From Labilithrix luteola (lineage in GTDB: Bacteria; Myxococcota_A; Polyangia; Polyangiales; Polyangiaceae): a DNA stretch of 64,000 nucleotides. The stretch is taken from positions 9,095,501-9,159,500 of the forward strand of contig NZ_CP012333.1 of assembly GCF_001263205.1 (NCBI RefSeq), given 5' to 3'. Each line of letters opens with the position of its first letter. The first letter of the stretch is position 1. Shown here one piece after another: positions 1 to 9,506 of the stretch. A model generated the notes under the pieces. It did no database searches, was not told the origin of the DNA, and saw nothing but the letters and a program-made list of their open reading frames with translations. The translations under genes were made by a program, and so were the position numbers.

Positions 1-441
1 TTGGCCGCTTGCGGAGGGGCAACGAGCGCTCCTCCCTCTTCCGTCGGAAGTTCGGAGCCCCATCCAGGTGCCGCCCCGGCGTCGAGCTCGACCAGCCACG
101 CCAAACACGTGAACGGACGGCTCGAGCCCGCGCTGATCCAAAAGATCGTTCGCGCGAACTTCGACGGCATGCGCAAATGCTACGAAGCGGGGCTCGCTCG
201 CAACGCAAGGCTCGAGGGCCGGGTCGCCACGCGCTTCGTCATCGAGCAAGACGGCACTGTCTCCGACGCCGTGCCCGTGAGCGATCCAGCCGTTGGCTCC
301 ACGGGCCCAGGCGACGTTCCTCTTCCCGACGCCGAAGTTACCGCTTGCGTCGCGGCGAGATTGAAGATGCTCAGATTTCCGGAGCCTAACGGTGGCATCG
401 TGAGGGTGGTTTACCCGATCGTCTTTCACCCGGGGAACTGA
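1..441 (+). CDS. AgmX/PglI C-terminal-domain lipoprotein, 5' truncated
   Basis: Only the 3' part is present. The first codons read LAACGG, a lipobox (L-A-A-C), so the signal peptide and true start lie before the window and the protein is probably an outer- or inner-membrane lipoprotein. After a Ser/Pro/Ala linker (about residues 8-37) comes a domain resembling the AgmX/PglI C-terminal domain of myxobacteria: a helix with KCYEAGL, then GRVATRFVIEQDGTVSDA, a Cys in VTACVAARLK, and an ending LRFPEPNGGIVRVVYPIVF. This is TonB-C-like in layout. The family is linked to gliding and surface machinery in Myxococcus, but the role of this member is unknown. It converges on the next gene with only 4 bases between them. 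Confidence 0.75.
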   Translation: MAACGGATSAPPSSVGSSEPHPGAAPASSSTSHAKHVNGRLEPALIQKIVRANFDGMRKCYEAGLARNARLEGRVATRFVIEQDGTVSDAVPVSDPAVGSTGPGDVPLPDAEVTACVAARLKMLRFPEPNGGIVRVVYPIVFHPGN

Positions 442-445
442 GCGT

Positions 446-1906
446 CTACGGCGCGTGCGAGTGTGAGATCGGGCCCGTGTCGCGGGTGCCATCGACGTCG
501 CTCATCTCCGTGCTGTCCCAGGTGCGTCCGCGGGGGAGGCGGCCGAGCTCGTGGGCGAGGCGTAGTGCGCCGAGCGCGATGACCTGGCCGTAGGTCGGGT
601 AGGCGAAGGGGATGTCCGAGATTTGCTCGACCGTGAGGCCGGCCGCGATGCTGGTGCTCCCGATCTGGACGATCTCCGACGCATTCTCGCCGAGGACGTG
701 GACGGCCACGAGCTGGCCGCTCTGGCGATCCGCAATCATCTTGCAGAAGCCGTCGGTGTGGTGGTCGACGACGGCGCGTGTGAGCTGATCGTAAGGAACG
801 AGCGCCACGGCGACGGGGCCTCTGCGGCGTGCCAGATCTTCCGTCGGACCCACGCTCGCGTACTCGGGATCGGTGAAGCAACCCGAGCTGATCGGGATCG
901 ATTCCCAGGTGCGCCTCGTCCCGAGTACGGCGTTTTCGGCGGCGACGCGTCCTTGGAGAGCTGCGCTCTGCACGAGCATGCTCAACCCGTTGATGTCGCC
1001 GACGGCGAAGACGTGAGGGGCCGTCGTGCGCAGCTGCTCGTCGACACGGATGTGGCTGCCCGACGTGCGCACGCCGGCGGCGGCGAGGTTGAGCTCGTCG
1101 ATGTTGCCAGGCCAGCCGATGGCGAAGACCACCACGTCGACGGCGGCTTCGCTGACCCCGCGCGGGGTGTGGTACTTGAGGACCAGACCTTCGCTCGTGT
1201 GGTCGATGCGCTCGACGCGCGCCGAGGTGGAGACGCGAACGCCGCGCGCACGGAAGGTGCGCTCGAGACCGAGCGAGACGTCACGGTCTTCGGCGGGCAC
1301 CAGGCGATCGAGCGTTTCGACCAGCGTGACTTCGACGCCGAGGTCGATGAAGACGGAGGCAAGCTGGCAACCCGTCGACGCGCCGCCGACGATGGCGATA
1401 CGTCGCGGGAGCTCTTCCAGCGCCCAGAGCTCGGCGTAGGAGGAGGCGTACTCGTTGCCCGGAATGGTGAGGCTTCGGCTGTGGCCGCCGGTGGCGATCA
1501 CGAAGCGATCGGCGGTGAAGATCTGGCGGCGCTCGGTGCGCACGGTCCGTGGGTCGACGAAGTGCGATGCGCCGGCGTTCTGCACGACCGTCACGCCCCG
1601 CGCGCGCGCGTACCCTTCGAGGTTCTTCGACTCATGGATGCGTGCTGCCGTGACGCGTGCGGCTTCGATCACGGCGTGCATGTCGACTTCCGCGTGCGGC
1701 CCGCGAAGGCCGAACTGAGGCCACGTCGTCGAGTCACGTACGAGACGCGCCGCATGTGCCAGTGCGCGCACGGGGGCGGGACCCTGTTCGAAGCAGATGC
1801 CGCCGAGACGAGCGCGCTCGAGCAGCGTGACCTCGGCACCCAGCTCGGCTGCGCGAAGCGCCGCCGCCAGGCCTGCCGGACCTCCACCGATCACGACGAC
1901 TCGCAT
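446..1906 (-). CDS. FAD-dependent pyridine nucleotide oxidoreductase, soluble-transhydrogenase-like, lacking the redox disulfide
   Basis: 486 aa. The N-terminal dinucleotide fold (GGGPAG, residues 7-12) starts directly after the chosen ATG; upstream in-frame Mets precede sequence without homology features. A second NAD(P) motif (IVGGASTGCQLA) and the FAD-binding AVGDINGL complete the two-dinucleotide-binding-domain flavoprotein architecture. Disulfide reductases carry C-x4-C at this point. Here C38 is kept but the second position is Pro43 (GGICFEQGPAPVRAL), and the C-terminal HPTxSE dyad reads YPTYGQ. Soluble transhydrogenase SthA also lacks the second Cys and has YPT, so an NAD(P)H oxidoreductase or transhydrogenase role is more likely than lipoamide dehydrogenase. 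Exact substrate unknown. Confidence 0.8.
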   Translation of the reverse strand: MRVVVIGGGPAGLAAALRAAELGAEVTLLERARLGGICFEQGPAPVRALAHAARLVRDSTTWPQFGLRGPHAEVDMHAVIEAARVTAARIHESKNLEGYARARGVTVVQNAGASHFVDPRTVRTERRQIFTADRFVIATGGHSRSLTIPGNEYASSYAELWALEELPRRIAIVGGASTGCQLASVFIDLGVEVTLVETLDRLVPAEDRDVSLGLERTFRARGVRVSTSARVERIDHTSEGLVLKYHTPRGVSEAAVDVVVFAIGWPGNIDELNLAAAGVRTSGSHIRVDEQLRTTAPHVFAVGDINGLSMLVQSAALQGRVAAENAVLGTRRTWESIPISSGCFTDPEYASVGPTEDLARRRGPVAVALVPYDQLTRAVVDHHTDGFCKMIADRQSGQLVAVHVLGENASEIVQIGSTSIAAGLTVEQISDIPFAYPTYGQVIALGALRLAHELGRLPRGRTWDSTEMSDVDGTRDTGPISHSHAP

Positions 1907-2057
1907 GCCCACAATGTTGGGAGCGTGAGCGCGGCCGCAATGCGACGACCGCGTGCTTGGGCTCGCTCGTGGGCACGACGAATGCTGGCGCTCGGTTGGG
2001 AGAGGCCGGCGCACCGCGTCCGATCACCAAGCGCTGCGTCACGCCGGCCGGAGTGCG

Positions 2058-2849
2058 ATGAAGGTCGTCTACCATTTCCCCGCAGGACTCGTCGCGCTCG
2101 TGCTCGTGCTGAGCACCCTCGTATCCATCGAGATCGGTCACCGGCTGGGGCGTCGCTGGGTCGCGCGCGGTCACAAACACGGCGAAGAGGAAGAAGCCAC
2201 GAGCCTGGTGAAGACCACGGTGATGGGGCTTCTCGGTCTCCTCCTGGCGTTCTCGTTTTCCTTCTCCGCCGAGCGCTACGATGATCGTTTGAAGATCAAT
2301 TGGCGCGAGGCCAATGCGATCGATACGGCGTACCTGAGAAGCGCGGCACTCACCGACGGCGCGCGCGTGCGAGTACGGCAGCTGTTCCGTCAGTACATCG
2401 AGGCGCGTATCGAGTACGCGACGACCCCCGCGACCGACGACCGTCTCGTGGCGATCGACGTCGAAAGCGAGCGCCTCCAGACCGAGCTCTGGCACGCGGC
2501 CGTCGACGAGGCGCATCGCGACCCGAAGGACTTGACGATCGCACTGCTTCTCCAGTCGTTGAACGAGGTGATCGACGTCGCGGCCGAGCAGCGTGCCGCG
2601 CGGCGCAACCGCGTTCCGATTACGATCCTGATGATGCTCTTCGTCTCGACGCTGTTCGCGAGCGCGCTCGTCGGCTTCTCCACCAAGTTGAAGGCGGTCC
2701 GAAACCTGCCGGTGTGGGTCATCTTCGCCGCGCTGGTCGGCATCGTCATCTTCACGATCCTCGACCTCGACCGACCACGGCAGGGCCTCATCCGCGTCGA
2801 CGTGGACGCGCTCCTGAGCGTGCGCGCGCACATGCTCCGTAACGAGTAA
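2058..2849 (+). CDS. DUF4239-like integral membrane protein
   Basis: 263 aa. Chosen ATG has GGAG a few bases upstream (2050-2053) and is followed at once by a membrane segment (about residues 6-24). A second membrane segment TTVMGLLGLLLAFSFSFSAERYD (about 53-75) leads into a soluble helical region with EANAIDTAYLR. The combination of a membrane helix ending in FSFSxxRYD/RFD and EANAIxTAYLR is typical of DUF4239 (bestrophin-like) proteins. Two more membrane helices lie near residues 190-210 and 215-235. Function of the family is not established. It is divergent from the flavoprotein gene (151 bp between starts). Confidence 0.65.
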   Translation: MKVVYHFPAGLVALVLVLSTLVSIEIGHRLGRRWVARGHKHGEEEEATSLVKTTVMGLLGLLLAFSFSFSAERYDDRLKINWREANAIDTAYLRSAALTDGARVRVRQLFRQYIEARIEYATTPATDDRLVAIDVESERLQTELWHAAVDEAHRDPKDLTIALLLQSLNEVIDVAAEQRAARRNRVPITILMMLFVSTLFASALVGFSTKLKAVRNLPVWVIFAALVGIVIFTILDLDRPRQGLIRVDVDALLSVRAHMLRNE

Positions 2850-2861
2850 GCCGCGCGCGCG

Positions 2862-3449
2862 TCAGTGATGGCGGCCGAGGAGGGTGGTCGCCGCCGCGAA
2901 GAGTGCACCCAGAAGCGCGAACACCAAGACGACGAGGATGGAACGAAGCAGTCCCGACGAGCGCGGCGCTCGATACGCCGTGATCGACGTGTCTGCCGTC
3001 GGCAGCGGCGGCGCGGACACCGCCGGCGGCGGGAACGAGCTCGGAGCGCTCGGCGGACTGCTCTCCCATCGCGTTTGCGGCATCACCGTTCCCGAAGGCG
3101 GGAGGGGCACCGGAACGAACGTCTTCGGCGGCGTTGCCAACCACGTCTCGTGAGGCGTTTGCGCCATCGGTTCGTAGCGTGGCCGTGCCGGCATCGCGCC
3201 GGACGACGGCTGACTCTCCGGAGCCTCGGGCCCGGCCACGCGGGGGACGGACGGTCGCGTTCCGCTCTGCGTGCGCCTCGGTGACGTCGACTCCGGGCCC
3301 TCGCTCCGGATCGACGCGAGGACGGCCTCGGGCATCGTCGCGAGCCGCGTGGGGGCGCTATACGCGTCGTTCGAACCGGGCGGTGGCGGAAGCGTCTCCC
3401 GTTCGTCCGGATCGTCGTTCACGTCGCGTGCAGAGTTGTCTCCGGTCAT
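2862..3449 (-). CDS. Proline-rich tail-anchored membrane protein, unknown function
   Basis: 195 aa. No catalytic domain is visible. Residues 1-160 are low-complexity, rich in Pro, Ser and Thr, and probably disordered (for example SAPSSFPPPAVSAPPLP). A single hydrophobic helix (LLRSILVVLVFALLGALFAAATTLL) occupies about residues 166-190, followed by GRHH, so the protein is predicted to be anchored by its C-terminus with the disordered part in the cytoplasm. Similar Pro/Ser-rich cytoplasmic tails occur in myxobacterial kinase-linked proteins, but no partner is indicated. It is the last gene before the GH43 operon on the same strand, and the 12-base gap could let it be co-transcribed. Confidence 0.55.
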   Translation of the reverse strand: MTGDNSARDVNDDPDERETLPPPPGSNDAYSAPTRLATMPEAVLASIRSEGPESTSPRRTQSGTRPSVPRVAGPEAPESQPSSGAMPARPRYEPMAQTPHETWLATPPKTFVPVPLPPSGTVMPQTRWESSPPSAPSSFPPPAVSAPPLPTADTSITAYRAPRSSGLLRSILVVLVFALLGALFAAATTLLGRHH

Positions 3450-3461
3450 GGGGTCCTCCGA

Positions 3462-4601
3462 TCAGCTGCCCTTGGTCGCCCTGATGACTTGAGGAGTCGT
3501 CGTGGGGCCCGCGAGGGTAGGGACACCTCCCGCGAAGGAAATCGGATCGATGCGGAGCGCGCGTGCGCCGCCGTTCGAGTAGCCGACGATCGGGCTCGAC
3601 CAACCGTGGTAAGCCATCCAGAGCGTGCCGCTCGTGTCGGTGAAGAACTCCTGGCCCCCCGGGCCGAGGGCGCCGTCGCGCGAGGCCACGAGCGGAGCGT
3701 CGAGCGATTGCTTCTCGCACGGACCGACGGGACCGCTGCACGTGGCATAGCCGACGGCGTAGTTCGGGCTCTCCCACCAGTTGGCCGAGTAAAAGAGGTA
3801 GTACTTGCCGTCGTGCTTCGCCATGCTCGGGCCTTCGATGAGCGGCTGCTCCCAGGTCTTGTCGCGACGGAGAAGCGCGCTGGGAAGTCCCTCGAGCCTG
3901 AGGCCATCGGCGGCGAGCTTCTGTGACCAGAGCCGCGCGTCCGCACGGCAGGGCTCGGCGTTCTCGTCACTCTTCCAGAGCAAGAATGCATTGCCGTCGT
4001 CGTCGACGAAGGGGCTCGGATCGATCGAGCCGCACATCGCTTGCTCGCCGGCGACCTGGCAAATGAGCGGTGCGTCGCTCTCGTCGACGAAGGGCCCTTC
4101 GGGACGATCGGCCATCGCCCTTCCGATGCACTGGAAGCCCGAAGCGGTGCTCCGAGCCGTGTAGTAGAGGACGTAGCGCGAGCCGCGTGCGAGCACCGAA
4201 GGCGCCCACGTGAGCGAAGCGTTGGCCTTCGCCCACGCAGGAAGTGCGGGCAGGGCGTCGGCAAGCTCGGTCCACGACGCCAGGTCCGTCGACACGGCCG
4301 CTTGCACGTTCTTCGACGCGTTGTTCGTGGCGTACGCGTAGAACGTCTCGCCGACGCGCAGGATGAAGGGATCGGCGAAGTCTCCGGCGAAGACGGGATT
4401 CGTGTACGTGCGTGGCGTCGCCGCTCCCGCGTCCGTGGGGGTAGGCGCCGCGTCCCCAAGATGGCCGGCGTCGCGCATGGGTGACGTTCCGTCGGGGACG
4501 GTCGCGTCGGGCCGATCGGCCCGGGCCTTTGCGGAAGAACCGGTGGTGCATCCGGTGCTCGTCGCCACGACGGCGAGGAGGGCGATAGAGAGCGTGCGCA
4601 T
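3462..4601 (-). CDS. Secreted lipoprotein glycoside hydrolase, family 43-like
   Basis: 379 aa. A lipoprotein signal (STGC, Cys18) precedes an Asp/Ala-rich linker to about residue 64. The rest matches the five-bladed GH43 fold. YTNPVFAGDFADPFI near residues 66-80 supplies the general-base Asp (probably D77), SIDPSPFVDDDG supplies the pKa-modulating Asp (D194), and LIEGPSM supplies the catalytic acid Glu (E256). GH43 enzymes act on arabinans, xylans and related pentose polymers. The subfamily and substrate cannot be fixed from motifs, although the large insertion-free core resembles arabinanases and beta-xylosidases. It is the third gene of a three-lipoprotein operon, 7 bp after its neighbour. 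Confidence 0.85.
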   Translation of the reverse strand: MRTLSIALLAVVATSTGCTTGSSAKARADRPDATVPDGTSPMRDAGHLGDAAPTPTDAGAATPRTYTNPVFAGDFADPFILRVGETFYAYATNNASKNVQAAVSTDLASWTELADALPALPAWAKANASLTWAPSVLARGSRYVLYYTARSTASGFQCIGRAMADRPEGPFVDESDAPLICQVAGEQAMCGSIDPSPFVDDDGNAFLLWKSDENAEPCRADARLWSQKLAADGLRLEGLPSALLRRDKTWEQPLIEGPSMAKHDGKYYLFYSANWWESPNYAVGYATCSGPVGPCEKQSLDAPLVASRDGALGPGGQEFFTDTSGTLWMAYHGWSSPIVGYSNGGARALRIDPISFAGGVPTLAGPTTTPQVIRATKGS

Positions 4602-4608
4602 CGAAGTT

Positions 4609-5511
4609 TCAGCGATAGTTCACGGTGACGTTGTCGTAGCGAAGCGCCCAGCCGGACTGGGGGTTCGCCGCAAACACGGCACCGAGAATGAGGGTGGGGA
4701 CGGGATCGAGGCCCGGCGTCGGCGTGATGGTTTCGCGGAGTCCCACGGCGACGTCGTCGAGCGAGACGGTCACGCCCGGATTGTTGCCGGAGGCGACGAC
4801 GTCGAGCTTGACGCGCGTCCACTTGCCGAGCGGCACGTTGAAGTACGGATGGTACGTGTCCTTGTTGTTCGGCGGCGCGACGAGGTCCGACTCCTCGAGG
4901 CGCACGGCGCCGTTTCCGTAGACGAGGCGCAGCGAGTATTTCGCCGTGCCTTTCTGGTACTCGAGCGCCGCGAGCATGAGCGCCGCCGTGCCGTCGTGGA
5001 CCTTCTCCGGGTTGAAGTCGAAAGCCACCACGAGGTTCGTCGACGGAACCACGAAGCTGCGCGTGATCTTCGAGACGAACGTGCCGATGCCCGTATTGGC
5101 GGGCGCGTTCATGAAGAAGTCGTTCGGCGCCGAGCTCGGCGATGCCGTGGAGAGATTCGCGAAGACCCCTTCGCGGACCCACTTCACGTCGAGCGGCGTG
5201 CCGTCGAAGTCGTCGCAGAACGTGGCCGTGGAGTTCGGGGCCTGGGCGCAGAACGTGCCGCCGTCGACGAAGGATGGCGGCACTTCGGAGGTGGGCCCCG
5301 AGTCCGCGCCGGCATCGCTCGCCGCGCCGGGATCGGCCGAGGACGCGTCGCTGGATGCGTCGCCGTCCTCGGGAAGCGAGGTATCGTCGCTGGCGCCCAG
5401 CTTCTTCGGACCGACGAAACCGTCGAAGCCCGTGAGCGAGCAGGCCGCTACGAAGAGGGCGGAGGCCGAAGCCCCCGCCAGAATGAGGCGCGAACGGATT
5501 CGAACGGTCAT
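4609..5511 (-). CDS. Lipoprotein with LamG/concanavalin-like fold, FCDDFD family
   Basis: 300 aa. Lipobox VAAC gives a modified Cys near residue 24, followed by a long Ser/Asp/Ala-rich linker typical of surface lipoproteins in this group. The mature domain starts at TFCDDFDGTPLDVKW and continues as beta-strand-rich sequence with LGKWTRVKLDVV and a terminal WALRYDNVTVNY. This layout (F-C-D-D-F-D..., then 'kWh.i...v', then a final 'YDNv.v') is that of LamG-like carbohydrate-binding jelly rolls. No catalytic residues are evident. Its ATG overlaps the stop of the upstream paralogue as ATGA, so the two are translationally coupled, and a GH43 enzyme follows. A polysaccharide-binding role is inferred from the context. 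Confidence 0.65.
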   Translation of the reverse strand: MTVRIRSRLILAGASASALFVAACSLTGFDGFVGPKKLGASDDTSLPEDGDASSDASSADPGAASDAGADSGPTSEVPPSFVDGGTFCAQAPNSTATFCDDFDGTPLDVKWVREGVFANLSTASPSSAPNDFFMNAPANTGIGTFVSKITRSFVVPSTNLVVAFDFNPEKVHDGTAALMLAALEYQKGTAKYSLRLVYGNGAVRLEESDLVAPPNNKDTYHPYFNVPLGKWTRVKLDVVASGNNPGVTVSLDDVAVGLRETITPTPGLDPVPTLILGAVFAANPQSGWALRYDNVTVNYR

Positions 5512-6509
5512 TTCAGAACGACGGCGTGGTTGTCCCAGAAGATCTTGAGCCCGGCGCTATTGGCCTTGTTGAAGACGAGGGGCATGCCGGCGATGCGCGC
5601 GAAGGTGGCCTGCGCACGTGTGATGCCGGGGTACGACTTCTGGAATGCGACGTTGCCGTCGACGGAGAGCGTGAATTGGACGGTATCCGTCGAAGACGCA
5701 TCGGCCGCGGTATTGGCAAATGCGAACTTGGCAGTCTGCTCGATGTGGTGCCATTTGCCGAGCAGGACCGTTCCCGCCGGCATCGGGTCTTCGATGACGT
5801 AATCGCCGCCGTTGGCGGTTTGATTGTGTTCGATCTTGAACTGACCGATCGAGGCGTTGTCCGCGAACATCACGACGCGGAAGCCGAAGGTGTCGGGCCC
5901 GGCGGCATCGGTGAACTGGAAATCGTCGAGGAAGTAGCCGTCCGTCGTTCCGACGTTCTCGAAGAACACGTCGTACGACCAGGTGGCCTCCGTGAAGTCG
6001 GCCTTCTGGACCGTCTTTGCGAACTTCGCGCCCGGCGTCGTGCCGTCGATGATTTGGGATTGGAGCGAATTCGGCTGCGAGACGGCGCGCGCCTTGGAAA
6101 GGGCGAGGACCGGTTGCGACGTTGGCTCGAGGAAATCCCATTTGGTCTTTCCCGAATCGAGGGCGTCGTCCTTGTCGAAGTCGTCGCAGAACGCGGCCCC
6201 CGGAATGGCCGCGCATCCGGTCTTCGGTTCACAGCCGCCATCAGCGCAGGCGTCGGGGTCTTCCGTCGCGCTGTCGGCGGCGTCGGCCGCAGCGTCGGTG
6301 ACCGATGCATCGCCAGCATCGGGCGCCTTCGCGTCGGATTTCCCAGTGCCGCTGTCGGCGGCGGGGGTCGTCGGTTCCTGCGTTCCAACCGGTGTCGATC
6401 CGTCGTTGTCGTTCGTGCAGGCGGTCGCGGTCAAGGCCGCGCTCGTCAGCAAGCTGGCGAGAGCGATGACGGCGTACGCATTCGGGCGATGTCTCGACTC
6501 GTGCTGCAT
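5508..6509 (-). CDS. Lipoprotein with LamG-like fold, first gene of the GH43 operon
   Basis: 333 aa from ATG at 6509, the first start that gives a clean lipoprotein signal (ASLLTSAALTATAC). The open frame extends 303 bases further upstream without signal-like or domain sequence. A linker rich in Asp, Ala and Thr runs to about residue 95. The domain begins at AAFCDDFDKDDALDSGKTKWDF, repeats the FCDDFD motif of the next gene, and shares its layout, with GKWHHIEQTAKF and a terminal LKIFWDNHAVVLK, so the two are likely diverged paralogues. The stop overlaps the next start (TCAT at 5508-5511 read in reverse is ATGA). Function unknown; probably surface glycan binding alongside GH43. Confidence 0.65.
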   Translation of the reverse strand: MQHESRHRPNAYAVIALASLLTSAALTATACTNDNDGSTPVGTQEPTTPAADSGTGKSDAKAPDAGDASVTDAAADAADSATEDPDACADGGCEPKTGCAAIPGAAFCDDFDKDDALDSGKTKWDFLEPTSQPVLALSKARAVSQPNSLQSQIIDGTTPGAKFAKTVQKADFTEATWSYDVFFENVGTTDGYFLDDFQFTDAAGPDTFGFRVVMFADNASIGQFKIEHNQTANGGDYVIEDPMPAGTVLLGKWHHIEQTAKFAFANTAADASSTDTVQFTLSVDGNVAFQKSYPGITRAQATFARIAGMPLVFNKANSAGLKIFWDNHAVVLK

Positions 6510-7014
6510 GGGGCGCAAACGCTGCCCGACGGATCGCACTAGCGCAAGTTGGGAAAACCTTATCGAATCAATGAGGTGCGTAATCGGAATGACATTCGGC
6601 ACCGCGGATTCGAGTGGGGGTGAATCGGCGGAGCGGGGTGTCGGAAGTCGCCATTTCGTCCGCTCACGACGTGGGATTCCGTCGAGACATGGTTCAGCGG
6701 AAGCGTAGATGACCCGCAAGCGGGGCCGTGAGCGCCGCCGTTCGGTTGGGAAATGCCCAGTCGCTCTTCGATCCGCTGCCGGGGTGTACGCGCGTAGGTC
6801 GTCCGCGCGCATCGACGCGCACGCGTTGACGTCTACGGCGCCGCTTGCGGGAGTGACCGTTGGTTCGAGTTTGAAATCGTTGTTAGCGCGAGCGAGAGAT
6901 TGATTTGTTCGACAACTGAAAATCCCGTTCGAAACGGCTCATGTGTAATCCGTTGCGAATTCGTTTGATAAAAAGGTGCCTGGGCTTATCGTTTTCAACT
7001 CGACAGGACATCGG
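6510..7014. other. Divergent intergenic region, probable promoters
   Basis: About 505 bases separate the first codons of the lipoprotein operon (minus) and the kinase gene (plus). The only open frames here are short, Arg-rich and without ribosome sites. The region is visibly richer in A/T than its surroundings near 6550-6610 and 6880-6975, as expected for promoters, but I could not identify a convincing -35/-10 or -24/-12 pair. No structured RNA was seen. Confidence 0.5.
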
Positions 7015-8559
<1,545 letters not shown>

Positions 8560-8576
8560 GTGAGGTAGCGAAGAAG

Positions 8577-9491
8577 ATGAAGCTCGGCTCTCGTGGTGCC
8601 CTTCGATCGCGTCTGCTGATGGTCTTGAGCGCGTTTGCTCAAGTCACGGCCCTCGCCGTACCTTCGAACGCCCGCGCGGCCGAGCCGGACAAGGCCGTGT
8701 GTGCCGAGGCGTATCGAAGCTCGCAGACCCAGCGAAAGTCGGGCAATCTGCGTCGCGCGCGCGAGGCGCTCATCACGTGCGCGAGCGATCGGTGTCCGTC
8801 GGTGATGCAACCTGATTGCATGCGCTGGCTCACCGAGGTCGAGGCCGCCATGCCGTCGCTGACGTTCGCCGCGACCGGCGAGACCGGCAAGGACGTGACC
8901 GAGGTGCACGTCTCGATCGACGGCGAGACACTCACGCACGAGCTCGACGGCAAGGCCATCCCGGTTGATCCCGGCTCCCACACGCTTCGTTTCGAGCGTG
9001 CGAACGCCGAACCGATCGAGCAGCCGATCATCGTCCACGAGGGCGAAAAGGCCCGCGTGGTCTCGGTGAGTTGGCTCCAAAAGTCCCCAGTCGCGCTCTT
9101 CCGCGAGGAGACCGTGAAGCGCGAGTCGTCGGGTCCGCCCACGCTCACGTGGGTCTTCGGCGGCGTGGGCCTCGCCGGTGTGGCTACCTTCGCCATCCTC
9201 GGTCTGACCGGACTCAACCGACGGAGCAATCTCGAGAAGGAGTGCTTCGGCAGCTGCGACCAGAGCCAGGTCGACTCGGTGAAACACCAGTTCCTCGCCG
9301 CCGACATCGCGCTCGGCGCGGGTGCTCTCTCGCTCGGAGTGGCCACGGTCTTGTGGCTCACGCACCGCGCTCACAAGAGCAAGGAGGGGACGAGCCTCGA
9401 GGCGCTCAAGCACTTCAAGACGCCTCCCATGACGGTGCTCGTCGCCCCGAAGCCCGGCGGTGGTGTCGCTGGACTCACGGGGCGATTCTGA
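8577..9491 (+). CDS. Exported PEGA-like membrane protein, kinase partner
   Basis: 304 aa from ATG 8577, which gives a classic signal peptide (RSRLLMVLSAFAQVTALAV, cleavage after ARA). ATG 8550 and GTG 8556 overlap the kinase stop and would add nine or seven residues; GAGG at 8562-8565 favours 8577 modestly. Residues 40-82 form a Cys-containing helical segment (C42, C68, C73, C81). A PEGA-like beta segment (HVSIDGETL to DPGSHTLRF) lies about 110-140, and two membrane helices about 187-208 and 243-263 flank a short loop with CFGSC. PEGA domains are common extracytoplasmic modules next to myxobacterial kinases. The close linkage suggests a shared envelope-signalling function; the ligand is unknown. 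Confidence 0.7.
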   Translation: MKLGSRGALRSRLLMVLSAFAQVTALAVPSNARAAEPDKAVCAEAYRSSQTQRKSGNLRRAREALITCASDRCPSVMQPDCMRWLTEVEAAMPSLTFAATGETGKDVTEVHVSIDGETLTHELDGKAIPVDPGSHTLRFERANAEPIEQPIIVHEGEKARVVSVSWLQKSPVALFREETVKRESSGPPTLTWVFGGVGLAGVATFAILGLTGLNRRSNLEKECFGSCDQSQVDSVKHQFLAADIALGAGALSLGVATVLWLTHRAHKSKEGTSLEALKHFKTPPMTVLVAPKPGGGVAGLTGRF

Positions 9492-9504
9492 GCGCGCAAC
9501 GCGC
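9492..9504. terminator. Short GC hairpin between convergent genes
   Basis: GCGCG-CAA-CGCGC forms a five-base-pair hairpin that fills almost the whole 15-bp gap between two converging genes. There is no T-tract on either side, so it is at best a weak or Rho-assisted bidirectional terminator. Confidence 0.35.
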
Positions 9505-9506
9505 CG

